A stretch of DNA of 64,000 bases from an uncultured Flavobacteriaceae bacterium (GTDB lineage Bacteria > Bacteroidota > Bacteroidia > Flavobacteriales > Flavobacteriaceae): positions 62,001 to 126,000 of the forward strand of contig CANMRV010000008.1 of assembly GCA_947500435.1 (NCBI GenBank), given 5' to 3'. This document shows, in pieces, positions 7,203 to 14,457 of the stretch. The number at the start of each line of letters is the position of its first letter. The stretch's first letter is position 1. The position numbers and the translations under genes were made by a program. The notes beneath the pieces were generated by a model that did not search any database, was not told where the DNA came from, and saw nothing but the letters and a program-made list of their open reading frames with translations.

Positions 7203-10200
7203 TTAATTGCTAACTGGGACCAAAGCAGAATCCCTATTCTCTTCTTTTGATTGCATTGTAGTATCAGAAATAGGAACTGTATCTAACATATCAGGGTCTG
7301 AAGTATCCAAAGGAGGTCTTCCTTCATCTATTTCATCTTTATAGAAGTGACTGAATTTATCAATGTATTCGTTGAAAATTAAAGTTTCTTTCTCAACAAA
7401 TTCTCGATCATTATTGGTAATGAGAACATCAATATTCCTACGATACGCTTCCATGTCGCCGATGATGTCATCAATTTTGTCATACTGTTGGTCCAAATCT
7501 GTATTTGCGGCATAGTCCAACCTTTCCTGATATTTTATTTTTAAACGCTCAAACAGAGCTCTTGCTTTGGTGGTTTCTCCCACCTTATAATATCCATCAA
7601 CAAAAGGCTCCACCAAAGTGTAATACCCATACTGGTCGATAGGCATATTTGTCATTGAAATATCGATTACCTCTTTTGCTTTTTCGATTTTACCTTCTTT
7701 GATTAAGGTCTCCATTAAACGAGCAAGGTTTCCTCTAAAGGTAACACCTTGAATACGCGTCTGCGTATCATGGTAAATATCTGGGTCACCTGAATTACCC
7801 CAATCCCAATTTTTGACAATATCGTACATGAGGTCGGTATCAATCCTTCCCATTTCGAAACTATTCGGCCTTTCCGTTTTAATAGGGACTAACTTATAGG
7901 CGAGACCATCCAACTGTAGATAGTCTTTCATCCATATAAATTCAGCATCATCAAAACTTCCACCAGAGAAATAAATAGGGCGTTTCCAGTCGAAGTTGGC
8001 CATAATATCCAACATCATCATGCTTTTTTTGGTAATAACACCAGGTAATTTAATATCAATATAGTCAACAATCAGCGCGGAGTCTTTTACTTTTACCAAA
8101 CCACTTTCTAGGGCATTTTTCTTGTTTACCGGAATTCGTATGTTTCTGGTAGGATAGTATACAAAGTTCAATACGTCTTCTGAATATTCAGAGGAGTCAG
8201 CACCCATCTGTTCCAAATAATATTTGAACTTAGTTTGTGGCTTATCATCATTTACCCATTCTATAAAAGCCTGAACACTCCAAGTGCTTTTGGATACTTC
8301 TTTATTAAAGATTTGATCTGCGTTTTGATGATAAAGTACATCTCTATTACCCGTACGATATTTTTCATGTGCTATTTGCGAGGGGATAGGGTCGCTTTCA
8401 TAAGCTTTGCGTTTCATTTGGTCCACGTACCAGTCAGTTTCGAAAAGGCTGGTGCAAACTACACGTACGTCAGTTCGATAGCCTTCGATTTCTTGGGCAT
8501 ACCAAAGCGGAAAAGTGTCATTGTCACCAATGGTAAAAATAATAGCGCCTGCGTCTTCTTGACAGGAATCAAGATAGGCTTTCGCCGTAGATTGAGCTGT
8601 AAATTTATTTGAACGATCGTGATCATCCCAATTTTGAAAAGCCATTAAAAAAGGAACGGCTAAAAGACAAACCGCCGTAATAGCAGGTGCGGCAATTTTT
8701 GCTGAGAGCAATTTCCTGACTTCATCGAAAAGTCCGTATACTCCTAACCCTATCCAAAGAGCAAAAATATAGAATGAGCCCACTAAGGAATAATCGCGTT
8801 CTCTAGGTTGAAAGATATACGGGTTCGTGTAAAATTGAATAGCCAAACCTGTAAACATAAAGAACACAAAGAGCACCCAAAATTGTTTAGGATTTTTCGA
8901 GATTTGAAATACCAGTCCGATAATTCCCAATAACAGCGGTAAAAAGAAATAGGTGTTTCTACCTTTATTATTCTCAATATCGCTCGGTAAATCCTCTTGA
9001 CTCCCCAGGCGGATGCTATCTACAAAGTTAATACCACTTATCCAGTTGCCATTTTCGTTATAGCGACCTTGAACATCATTTTGTTTTCCGGTAAAGTTCC
9101 ACATGAAATAACGCCAGTACATATAACTGAATTGGAACTCGAACATATATTGAATGTTCTGCCAAACAGTAGGTGGTTGCACCTCAATGTACTCATCAAA
9201 TCGCTTTAGGAAACTGATGTATTGCTCAGCATCAATCTCGCCATTGTCAAAACCATCTTTTACTTGTTTTACAGCCTTGCGCAATTCGTCGTTTGAGCGC
9301 TTGATTTTAAAATCTAGACGGCCGAAATATTGCATATAGTTTTCTGCATGTTGTGTGCTCCACATTCTAGGTAGTAAACCAACATGGTCAGGACTTGCGC
9401 TTTGGTCGGCATCTTTATAAAAGTTTACTATGACATATTTACCCGACTTCTCATCGCGTTCATATTTCGGTGCTAAATCTTTTTTCTCTCCTGCAGGGGC
9501 AAATAAGTCGGAATAATAGGCTCCGTAAACGGGACTATCAACTCCCGGATATTGTTCGCGATTGTAATACGCTAAAAGCGAACGTGCATCAGAAGGGTCA
9601 TTCTCGTTAATAACTACATTGGCATTAGCACGAATAGGAAGCATAATCCATGAAGAAAACCCTAGGAACAAGAACATTAGACAAAGCACGATGGTATTCG
9701 CTATTTTGAAATCGTTTTTTCGGGTATAGTTTAAACCAAAATAGAAGGCGGTAATAAAGAGTAGGCCTATAATGATAGAGCCCGAGTTAAATGGTAATCC
9801 GATATTGTTGATAAAGAAAACCTCTCCCCATCCAAAGAGTTGTAAAACATAGGTAAGCGAAAATTTATAAACCAGCATCAAAATTGCCACAACTGCAATG
9901 TTTGCCAACAGGAAGTTCTTGACGGTAGTTTTTTTGTATGTTTTAAAATAATATAAGAGACCAATGGAAGGTATGGCAAGAAAGCCCATAAACTGAATTC
10001 CAAAAGTGAGCCCCACCACAAAGGAAATTAACACCAACCATCTATTTCCTCTTGGGTCATCTAGGTTATCTACCCATTTCAGTCCCATCCATAAAAGGGC
10101 GGCCATGATAAGGCTGGCCATTGCATATACCTCTGTCTCGACGGCATTGAACCAAAAACTATCGGAAAATGTAAAAGCCAAACTACCCACTAATCCGCTA

Positions 10201-10571
10201 CCTAAAACTGCTATTGCCTTACTATTTGTAAGTGCATCCTTTTTGCCAATTAGTTTTCTTGTGAGATTGGTAATTGTCCAAAACATGAAAAGTATGGTGA
10301 AGGCACTTGATGCCCCAGAAACAAAGTTCACCATTCGTGCGACCAGCTGATCATCTCCAAAAGCGAACATGGCAAAAAATGCTCCAATCATCTGCATTAG
10401 CGGAGCTCCTGGAGGGTGCCCGACCTGCAACTTTGCCGAGGTGGAAATGTATTCACCAGCATCCCAAAAACTACTGGTGGGTTCAACGGTGATAAAGTAA
10501 ACGATGAAGGCAATAAAAAAGACGGACCACCCTAGAATAGTGTCCCATTTTTCGAAGTTCTTTGAAAACAT
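7203..10571 (-). CDS. DUF2723 membrane glycosyltransferase (GT117-type, protein O-mannosyltransferase-like)
   Basis: This is an 1122-residue polytopic membrane protein. The N-terminal DUF2723 domain starts after the first membrane helix with VEPTSSFWDAGEYISTSAKL and GHPPGAPLMQM. These acidic and proline motifs recall the first loop of PMT/GT-C enzymes. About a dozen hydrophobic segments follow to about residue 660. A long soluble region comes next, with a GDNDTFPLWYAQE motif, and the last 200 residues are helical and repeat-like. In Bacteroidota these proteins are thought to glycosylate secreted proteins. Length is typical. The reading direction is toward the thioredoxin-fold gene, and a REP-like pair lies just upstream of the start. 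Confidence 0.9.
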   Translation of the reverse strand: MFSKNFEKWDTILGWSVFFIAFIVYFITVEPTSSFWDAGEYISTSAKLQVGHPPGAPLMQMIGAFFAMFAFGDDQLVARMVNFVSGASSAFTILFMFWTITNLTRKLIGKKDALTNSKAIAVLGSGLVGSLAFTFSDSFWFNAVETEVYAMASLIMAALLWMGLKWVDNLDDPRGNRWLVLISFVVGLTFGIQFMGFLAIPSIGLLYYFKTYKKTTVKNFLLANIAVVAILMLVYKFSLTYVLQLFGWGEVFFINNIGLPFNSGSIIIGLLFITAFYFGLNYTRKNDFKIANTIVLCLMFLFLGFSSWIMLPIRANANVVINENDPSDARSLLAYYNREQYPGVDSPVYGAYYSDLFAPAGEKKDLAPKYERDEKSGKYVIVNFYKDADQSASPDHVGLLPRMWSTQHAENYMQYFGRLDFKIKRSNDELRKAVKQVKDGFDNGEIDAEQYISFLKRFDEYIEVQPPTVWQNIQYMFEFQFSYMYWRYFMWNFTGKQNDVQGRYNENGNWISGINFVDSIRLGSQEDLPSDIENNKGRNTYFFLPLLLGIIGLVFQISKNPKQFWVLFVFFMFTGLAIQFYTNPYIFQPRERDYSLVGSFYIFALWIGLGVYGLFDEVRKLLSAKIAAPAITAVCLLAVPFLMAFQNWDDHDRSNKFTAQSTAKAYLDSCQEDAGAIIFTIGDNDTFPLWYAQEIEGYRTDVRVVCTSLFETDWYVDQMKRKAYESDPIPSQIAHEKYRTGNRDVLYHQNADQIFNKEVSKSTWSVQAFIEWVNDDKPQTKFKYYLEQMGADSSEYSEDVLNFVYYPTRNIRIPVNKKNALESGLVKVKDSALIVDYIDIKLPGVITKKSMMMLDIMANFDWKRPIYFSGGSFDDAEFIWMKDYLQLDGLAYKLVPIKTERPNSFEMGRIDTDLMYDIVKNWDWGNSGDPDIYHDTQTRIQGVTFRGNLARLMETLIKEGKIEKAKEVIDISMTNMPIDQYGYYTLVEPFVDGYYKVGETTKARALFERLKIKYQERLDYAANTDLDQQYDKIDDIIGDMEAYRRNIDVLITNNDREFVEKETLIFNEYIDKFSHFYKDEIDEGRPPLDTSDPDMLDTVPISDTTMQSKEENRDSALVPVSN

Positions 10572-10657
10572 GTACTGTCTGATTAACTGGTGGGGCGAAT
10601 TTAGGAATAAATATAGATATGCGAATAGATTTTTGATAAACCTTTAACAAGGAAAAG

Positions 10658-10780
10658 TCCTCCCCTAACCCCTCCCAAGGAGGGGAATAGCCTTTTAATA
10701 GATCAAGAGTTTTATTTTTTCGCCATACCGGCGACCAATATGGACGGACGCTTCCTCCCTTCGGGGAAGGTTGAGGAGGA
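10658..10780. repeat. REP-like inverted pair in the 318-base gap before tRNA-Gln
   Basis: The left element at 10658-10686 (TCCTCCCC, then TAACCCCTCCC, then AAGGAGGGGA) folds on itself. The right element at 10750-10780 is a diverged inverted copy (TCCTCCCTTCGGGGAAGG, then TTGAGGAGGA). About 63 bases separate them, including a 5-bp hairpin TCGCC/GGCGA at 10720-10734. The G+C-rich, CCCCTCC-type palindromes differ from the AT-rich surroundings and resemble extragenic palindromes of Bacteroidota. I see no gene in 10572-10889; the rest of the gap holds the tRNA promoter. Confidence 0.6.
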
Positions 10781-10820
10781 AACTGCATCTACATTTTTTA
10801 AATAATTGTAATGTAAAATG

Positions 10821-10851
10821 TTTGTGCAAACCAAACATTGTTTTAAATTTG
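10821..10851 (+). promoter_or_regulatory. Promoter of tRNA-Gln
   Basis: TTTG at 10821-10824 and TAAATTTG at 10844-10851 with a 19-base spacer make a near-ideal Bacteroidota vegetative promoter. Transcription would start about 35 bases before the tRNA 5' end. Confidence 0.8.
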
Positions 10852-10889
10852 CACGCTCGAAAGCTGAATTTGTTTCAGTTTCTAGAGAT

Positions 10890-10960
10890 TGGCCCATGGT
10901 GTAATTGGCAACACTCCGGTTTTTGGTACCGTCATTCAAGGTTCGAGTCCTTGTGGGCCA
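10890..10960 (+). tRNA. tRNA-Gln (anticodon UUG)
   Basis: The 71 bases fold as a full cloverleaf. The acceptor strands TGGCCCA and TGGGCCA pair at all 7 positions, the D stem is GTGT/ACAC, and the T arm is CAAGG-TTCGAGT-CCTTG. The anticodon arm is CCGGT/ACCGT with loop TTTTGGT, which puts TTG (10923-10925) at positions 34-36. One end pair of the anticodon stem is a mismatch. The CCA end is not encoded. A dedicated promoter and terminator flank it, so it is a single-gene transcript. Confidence 0.95.
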
Positions 10961-10974
10961 ACTAAATTAAATAC

Positions 10975-11008
10975 AAATCCTAATGTCTATTTGATGTTGG
11001 GATTTTTT
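10975..11008 (+). terminator. Intrinsic terminator after tRNA-Gln
   Basis: AAATCCTAA at 10975-10983 pairs with TTGGGATTT at 10997-11005 (9 bp, one G-T), and a T-run continues the 3' arm. It lies 14 bases past the tRNA and 12 bases before the convergent antiporter stop. Confidence 0.7.
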
Positions 11009-11019
11009 AGTGGAATACA

Positions 11020-12405
11020 TTATCCATCAGGCAACTCTCCCTTAATATCCATATCCTCCATGGAAATGCCACCATCTGTTTCAGGGTTTTCCAAAACTTC
11101 TGGTTCAGGAGATTCTATTGTCTTTGATGTTTCCGAATGTTCATTCAAAGCATCTTCCGCTTCATTTCGCAGCAAAATTTCCTCATCAATTTCATCGAGC
11201 ATCGTACCCATTTTGCGTTTGTCTTTAATCATTGCCCAGGTCATTACTAGGCTAGTTGCAATAATTACAAAGAGTAGAATTCCTGATTCGAATCCTGCTA
11301 CTTCCGCTTGTGCAGGTATGGCGTAGAAAAGTAATACAGTGATTAATCCTCTTGGAGCTATAAAGAGCTGCGGTAACATATCTTTTCCGATAAAAACACG
11401 GAGAATCACCCAGCGAATCGCATAGATTGAAATAATAATTAAAATGCTCACTAATGCTACCTTTAAACTAAGTAGTGATGATAAGACTATGGTAATTCCG
11501 AAGATCACAAAAAAGAACGTTCGCACTATGAATGCGGTTTCCAAGGTTATGATATGCAACTCATGGTACATTTGATGCATACGATCTTCTTCTAAAAATA
11601 TCTTTGTTTTTCCTGGGAAGAAAAGATTGATGTTTTTGATAATCAGTCCGAAAATCAAAATAATTATTAGGGATGAAAGGTGCATCTGTTTTCCGATGGC
11701 ATATAATAATAGGAGCACAGCAATCAAAAGAAATAGCTTCGCTTGACTTTTTATACGTTGAAAAATTAGGATAATGGCATAACTGGCCACTACTGCAATT
11801 ACTATGGTGAGTACTAAGTTTCCTGCGAAACCAACTACGCCACCATCACTTTCAGGATTCAATCCTCCAGCCAGAAAATAAAACATCATGATTCCGAAAA
11901 TATCAGAGAAGGTACTTTCGTAAATATGGAATTCCTTTTTAGATTCAACTAACCCGCCAACACTAGGAATGATTATAGCACTGGAAAGAATCGACAAAGG
12001 TGTCGCATATAACCAGGCCGATTGCATGGTCATTCCGTCTATAAAATAAAAGAGGATTAGCGCTGCAACCCAAGCGGACCCTACTAAGCCAATCAGAGCA
12101 ATAGCCATCGATTTCAGGATAGGTATGGTCTTTTCTTTTTTGAGTTCGAGTTCGAGGGCAGCTTCTAAGACTATCATGATAAGTCCGACCGTTCCTAAGA
12201 TTTCAAGAGAGCCTCCAAGGGAATCCCCGAAATTCACATCGCCGGAAACGAAAAAACCAAGTCCGATATTAATGAGCACTCCCAAAACAATCAGCATCAA
12301 TACTGAGGGGATGTTTGTCTTTTTAGAAATTCCGTTAAACCAAAATGAAAGCACGACGATAAGAGAAGCCCCAATAATGAGGTTGTAGGAGGACAGGATT
12401 TCCAT
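11020..12405 (-). CDS. Cation:proton antiporter (CPA family, NhaP/KefB-like)
   Basis: The 461 residues contain about 12-13 hydrophobic segments up to residue 395. Features of the sodium/proton exchanger domain include the acidic helix LIMIVLEAALELEL and a YESTFSDIFGIMMF helix (Ser167-Asp168), which sits where NhaP-type carriers have their ion-binding Asn-Asp or Ser-Asp. A conserved RG in APRGLITVLLFY follows. The last 60 residues are a very acidic, soluble tail with no recognised domain; I do not see a TrkA-N domain as in full KefB. It probably swaps Na+ or K+ for H+ in the inner membrane. It is convergent with tRNA-Gln and divergent from rimP. Confidence 0.88.
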   Translation of the reverse strand: MEILSSYNLIIGASLIVVLSFWFNGISKKTNIPSVLMLIVLGVLINIGLGFFVSGDVNFGDSLGGSLEILGTVGLIMIVLEAALELELKKEKTIPILKSMAIALIGLVGSAWVAALILFYFIDGMTMQSAWLYATPLSILSSAIIIPSVGGLVESKKEFHIYESTFSDIFGIMMFYFLAGGLNPESDGGVVGFAGNLVLTIVIAVVASYAIILIFQRIKSQAKLFLLIAVLLLLYAIGKQMHLSSLIIILIFGLIIKNINLFFPGKTKIFLEEDRMHQMYHELHIITLETAFIVRTFFFVIFGITIVLSSLLSLKVALVSILIIISIYAIRWVILRVFIGKDMLPQLFIAPRGLITVLLFYAIPAQAEVAGFESGILLFVIIATSLVMTWAMIKDKRKMGTMLDEIDEEILLRNEAEDALNEHSETSKTIESPEPEVLENPETDGGISMEDMDIKGELPDG

Positions 12406-12543
12406 TGGTTATTTGGTTTTTGAAATTAGGACATTAGTTCTCGATATATTAAAAATAGCATTTAATACGATATTATTGTGTGAAGGGTCGAATTATTAAA
12501 GAAAAGAGTCTTTTCAAATGTAAAATTAAGTGCAGGTATAGAA

Positions 12544-12574
12544 TTGCAGAAAAACAAAAATAAATGTATATTTG
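12544..12574 (+). promoter_or_regulatory. Promoter of rimP-nusA-infB
   Basis: TTG at 12544-12546 and TATATTTG at 12567-12574 with a 20-base spacer fit the Bacteroidota consensus very well. The implied 5' leader is about 115 bases long and carries two hairpins. Confidence 0.8.
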
Positions 12575-12604
12575 CGCGACTGAAAGGATAGATTTTTTAT
12601 TCAT

Positions 12605-12630
12605 GAGGGGACTTTAAGTCCTCTTTTTTA
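12605..12630 (+). terminator. Terminator-like hairpin inside the rimP leader (candidate attenuator)
   Basis: GGACT (12609-12613) pairs with AGTCC (12617-12621) around the loop TTA, extended by GAGG/TCTT pairs with wobbles, and the 3' side runs straight into six T's. It lies about 25 bases after the predicted start of transcription and well before the rimP ATG, so it would end the transcript early unless read through. Confidence 0.65.
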
Positions 12631-12654
12631 TTGCTAAAACTTTGTTTTAACAAT

Positions 12655-12670
12655 CCTGACGAAGGTCAGG
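12655..12670 (+). repeat. Perfect 6-bp hairpin CCTGAC-GAAG-GTCAGG in the rimP leader
   Basis: The two arms at 12655-12660 and 12665-12670 are exact inverted copies. It may be a regulatory stem in the leader or a short extragenic palindrome; the same GAAG loop occurs in the hairpin at 63529-63546. Confidence 0.5.
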
Positions 12671-12696
12671 GTCTCTTGAAAATATAGGTAAAAGAT

Positions 12697-13158
12697 ATGT
12701 TTAGGAAACAGGTCGAGACACTTTTGAACAATGCACTTGAGGAAGATGGAAATCTGTTTTTGATTGATTTCTCTATCTCCACAGATAACAAAATTAATGT
12801 GGTTTTGGATGGGGATAGTGGAGTGACAGTTCAAGATTGTATGAAAATCAGTCGGGCTATTGAGCATAACTTGGATAGGGACGAGCAAGACTTTTCTTTG
12901 GAAGTGGCTTCGGCAGGAGCGGCTTCACCAATGGTTTTGCCACGTCAGTATAAAAAGAATGTTGGTAGAAAGGTAGCAGTGCGAACAGCTGAAGAGACCT
13001 TTGAAGGTAATTTGACTGCAGCTACTGAAGACAATATCGTTTTAGAATGGAAAGCACGGGAACCCAAACCCATAGGAAAAGGGAAGCATACAGTTCAGAA
13101 GAAAAAAGAGATTGAATTTTCTGAGATAAAAGAAGCAAAAGTTATACTTAAATTTTAA
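12697..13158 (+). CDS. rimP: Ribosome maturation factor RimP
   Basis: The 153 residues match RimP, which binds the 30S subunit late in maturation. The N-terminal domain ends with DGDSGVTVQDCMKISRAIEHNLDR, the family hallmark, and DFSLEVASAGAASPM leads into the C-terminal SH3-like domain. In most RimP proteins the motif reads EVSSPG; the A-G-A-A-S variant seen here is common in Bacteroidota. It is first in the classic rimP-nusA-infB operon, with 14 bases to nusA. Confidence 0.96.
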   Translation: MFRKQVETLLNNALEEDGNLFLIDFSISTDNKINVVLDGDSGVTVQDCMKISRAIEHNLDRDEQDFSLEVASAGAASPMVLPRQYKKNVGRKVAVRTAEETFEGNLTAATEDNIVLEWKAREPKPIGKGKHTVQKKKEIEFSEIKEAKVILKF

Positions 13159-13172
13159 TAGGAAACAGACCC

Positions 13173-14405
13173 ATGGAAAATATTGCGTTAATAGAATCTT
13201 TCTCGGAGTTTAAAGACGATAAATTCATAGATAGAGTAACGTTGATGGCGATTTTGGAAGACGTATTTCGAAATGCCTTGAAGAAAAAGTTCGGATCTGA
13301 TGATAATTTTGATATTATCATCAACCCAGATAAAGGAGATTTGGAGATTTGGAGAAATCGTATCGTAGTTGAAGATGGTGAAGTCGAGGAACCTAATGAG
13401 GAAATCTCATTAACAGAGGCACGGAAAATAGAACCTGATTTTGAAGTTGGTGAGGATGTTTCAGAGGAAGTAAAGTTGATGGACTTGGGAAGAAGAGCAA
13501 TTTTGGCCTTACGTCAAAACTTGATTTCTAAAATTCATGAGCACGATAACACCACTATCTATAAGCAGTTTAAGGATCTTGAAGGAGAAATTTACACTGC
13601 TGAAGTACACCATATTCGTCACAAGGCGATTATCTTGTTGGATGATGAGGGCAATGAGATTATTCTTCCGAAAGACAGACAGATTCCGTCTGATTTCTTT
13701 AGAAAAGGAGATAACGTAAGAGGTATTATAGAGAGTGTTGAATTGAAAGGGAACAAACCTGCGATTATCATGTCGAGAAGTTCTCCTAAATTTTTAGAGC
13801 AATTGTTCTTTCAAGAAATCCCCGAAGTTTTTGATGGTTTGATTTCTATTAAAAAGGTGGTGCGTATTCCTGGGGAGAAGGCAAAAGTTGCTGTTGATTC
13901 TTATGATGATCGTATTGATCCCGTAGGTGCCTGTGTTGGTATGAAAGGATCTCGTATTCATGGTATTGTTCGTGAATTGGGTAATGAAAATATTGATGTA
14001 ATCAATTGGACAAGCAATCCACAACTATTGGTGACAAGAGCTTTGAGTCCGGCGAGAGTTTCTTCGGTTAAGCTAAATGATGAGAAAATGACGGCTCAAG
14101 TGTACTTGAAGCCAGAAGAAGTTTCTAAGGCAATTGGTAGAGGAGGTCATAATATTCGTTTGGCAGGTCAATTGACTGGTTATGAGATTGATGTGTTCCG
14201 TGAAGGAGTTGAAGAAGATGTGGAATTGACCGAATTCTCAGATGAAATCGATGCTTGGATTATTGATGAGTTTAAGAAAATAGGAATGGACACGGCGAGA
14301 AGTGTTTTGGAACAAGAGGTAGCTGACCTAGTGAAAAGAACAGATCTTGAAGAAGAAACAATTACAGAAGTTGTACGTATACTAAAAGCAGAATTAGAAG
14401 AATAG
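13173..14405 (+). CDS. nusA: Transcription termination/antitermination factor NusA
   Basis: The 410 residues show the NusA N-terminal RNA polymerase-binding domain (about 1-130), an S1 domain (about 135-200, ending NKPAIIMSRSSPKFLEQLF), then two KH domains, with CVGMKGSRIHGIVRELGNENIDVI and KAIGRGGHNIRLAGQLTGYEIDV. The acidic C-terminal repeats of the E. coli protein are absent, as in most phyla. NusA binds RNA polymerase and nascent RNA and changes pausing and hairpin-dependent termination, so it could act on the hairpin in its own leader; that link is inference. Confidence 0.97.
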   Translation: MENIALIESFSEFKDDKFIDRVTLMAILEDVFRNALKKKFGSDDNFDIIINPDKGDLEIWRNRIVVEDGEVEEPNEEISLTEARKIEPDFEVGEDVSEEVKLMDLGRRAILALRQNLISKIHEHDNTTIYKQFKDLEGEIYTAEVHHIRHKAIILLDDEGNEIILPKDRQIPSDFFRKGDNVRGIIESVELKGNKPAIIMSRSSPKFLEQLFFQEIPEVFDGLISIKKVVRIPGEKAKVAVDSYDDRIDPVGACVGMKGSRIHGIVRELGNENIDVINWTSNPQLLVTRALSPARVSSVKLNDEKMTAQVYLKPEEVSKAIGRGGHNIRLAGQLTGYEIDVFREGVEEDVELTEFSDEIDAWIIDEFKKIGMDTARSVLEQEVADLVKRTDLEEETITEVVRILKAELEE

Positions 14406-14457
14406 CTATATATTAGCGGTGTTTTATAAGGAATTACAAGAATAGGAATTCGAATTT

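Noticed and set aside
10483..10788. Minus-strand open frame of 101 codons beginning MQFPPQPSPKGG
   Set aside because: It runs through the REP-like pair and into the DUF2723 start; the Pro/Gly-rich peptide is the translation of the palindromes, not a conserved protein.
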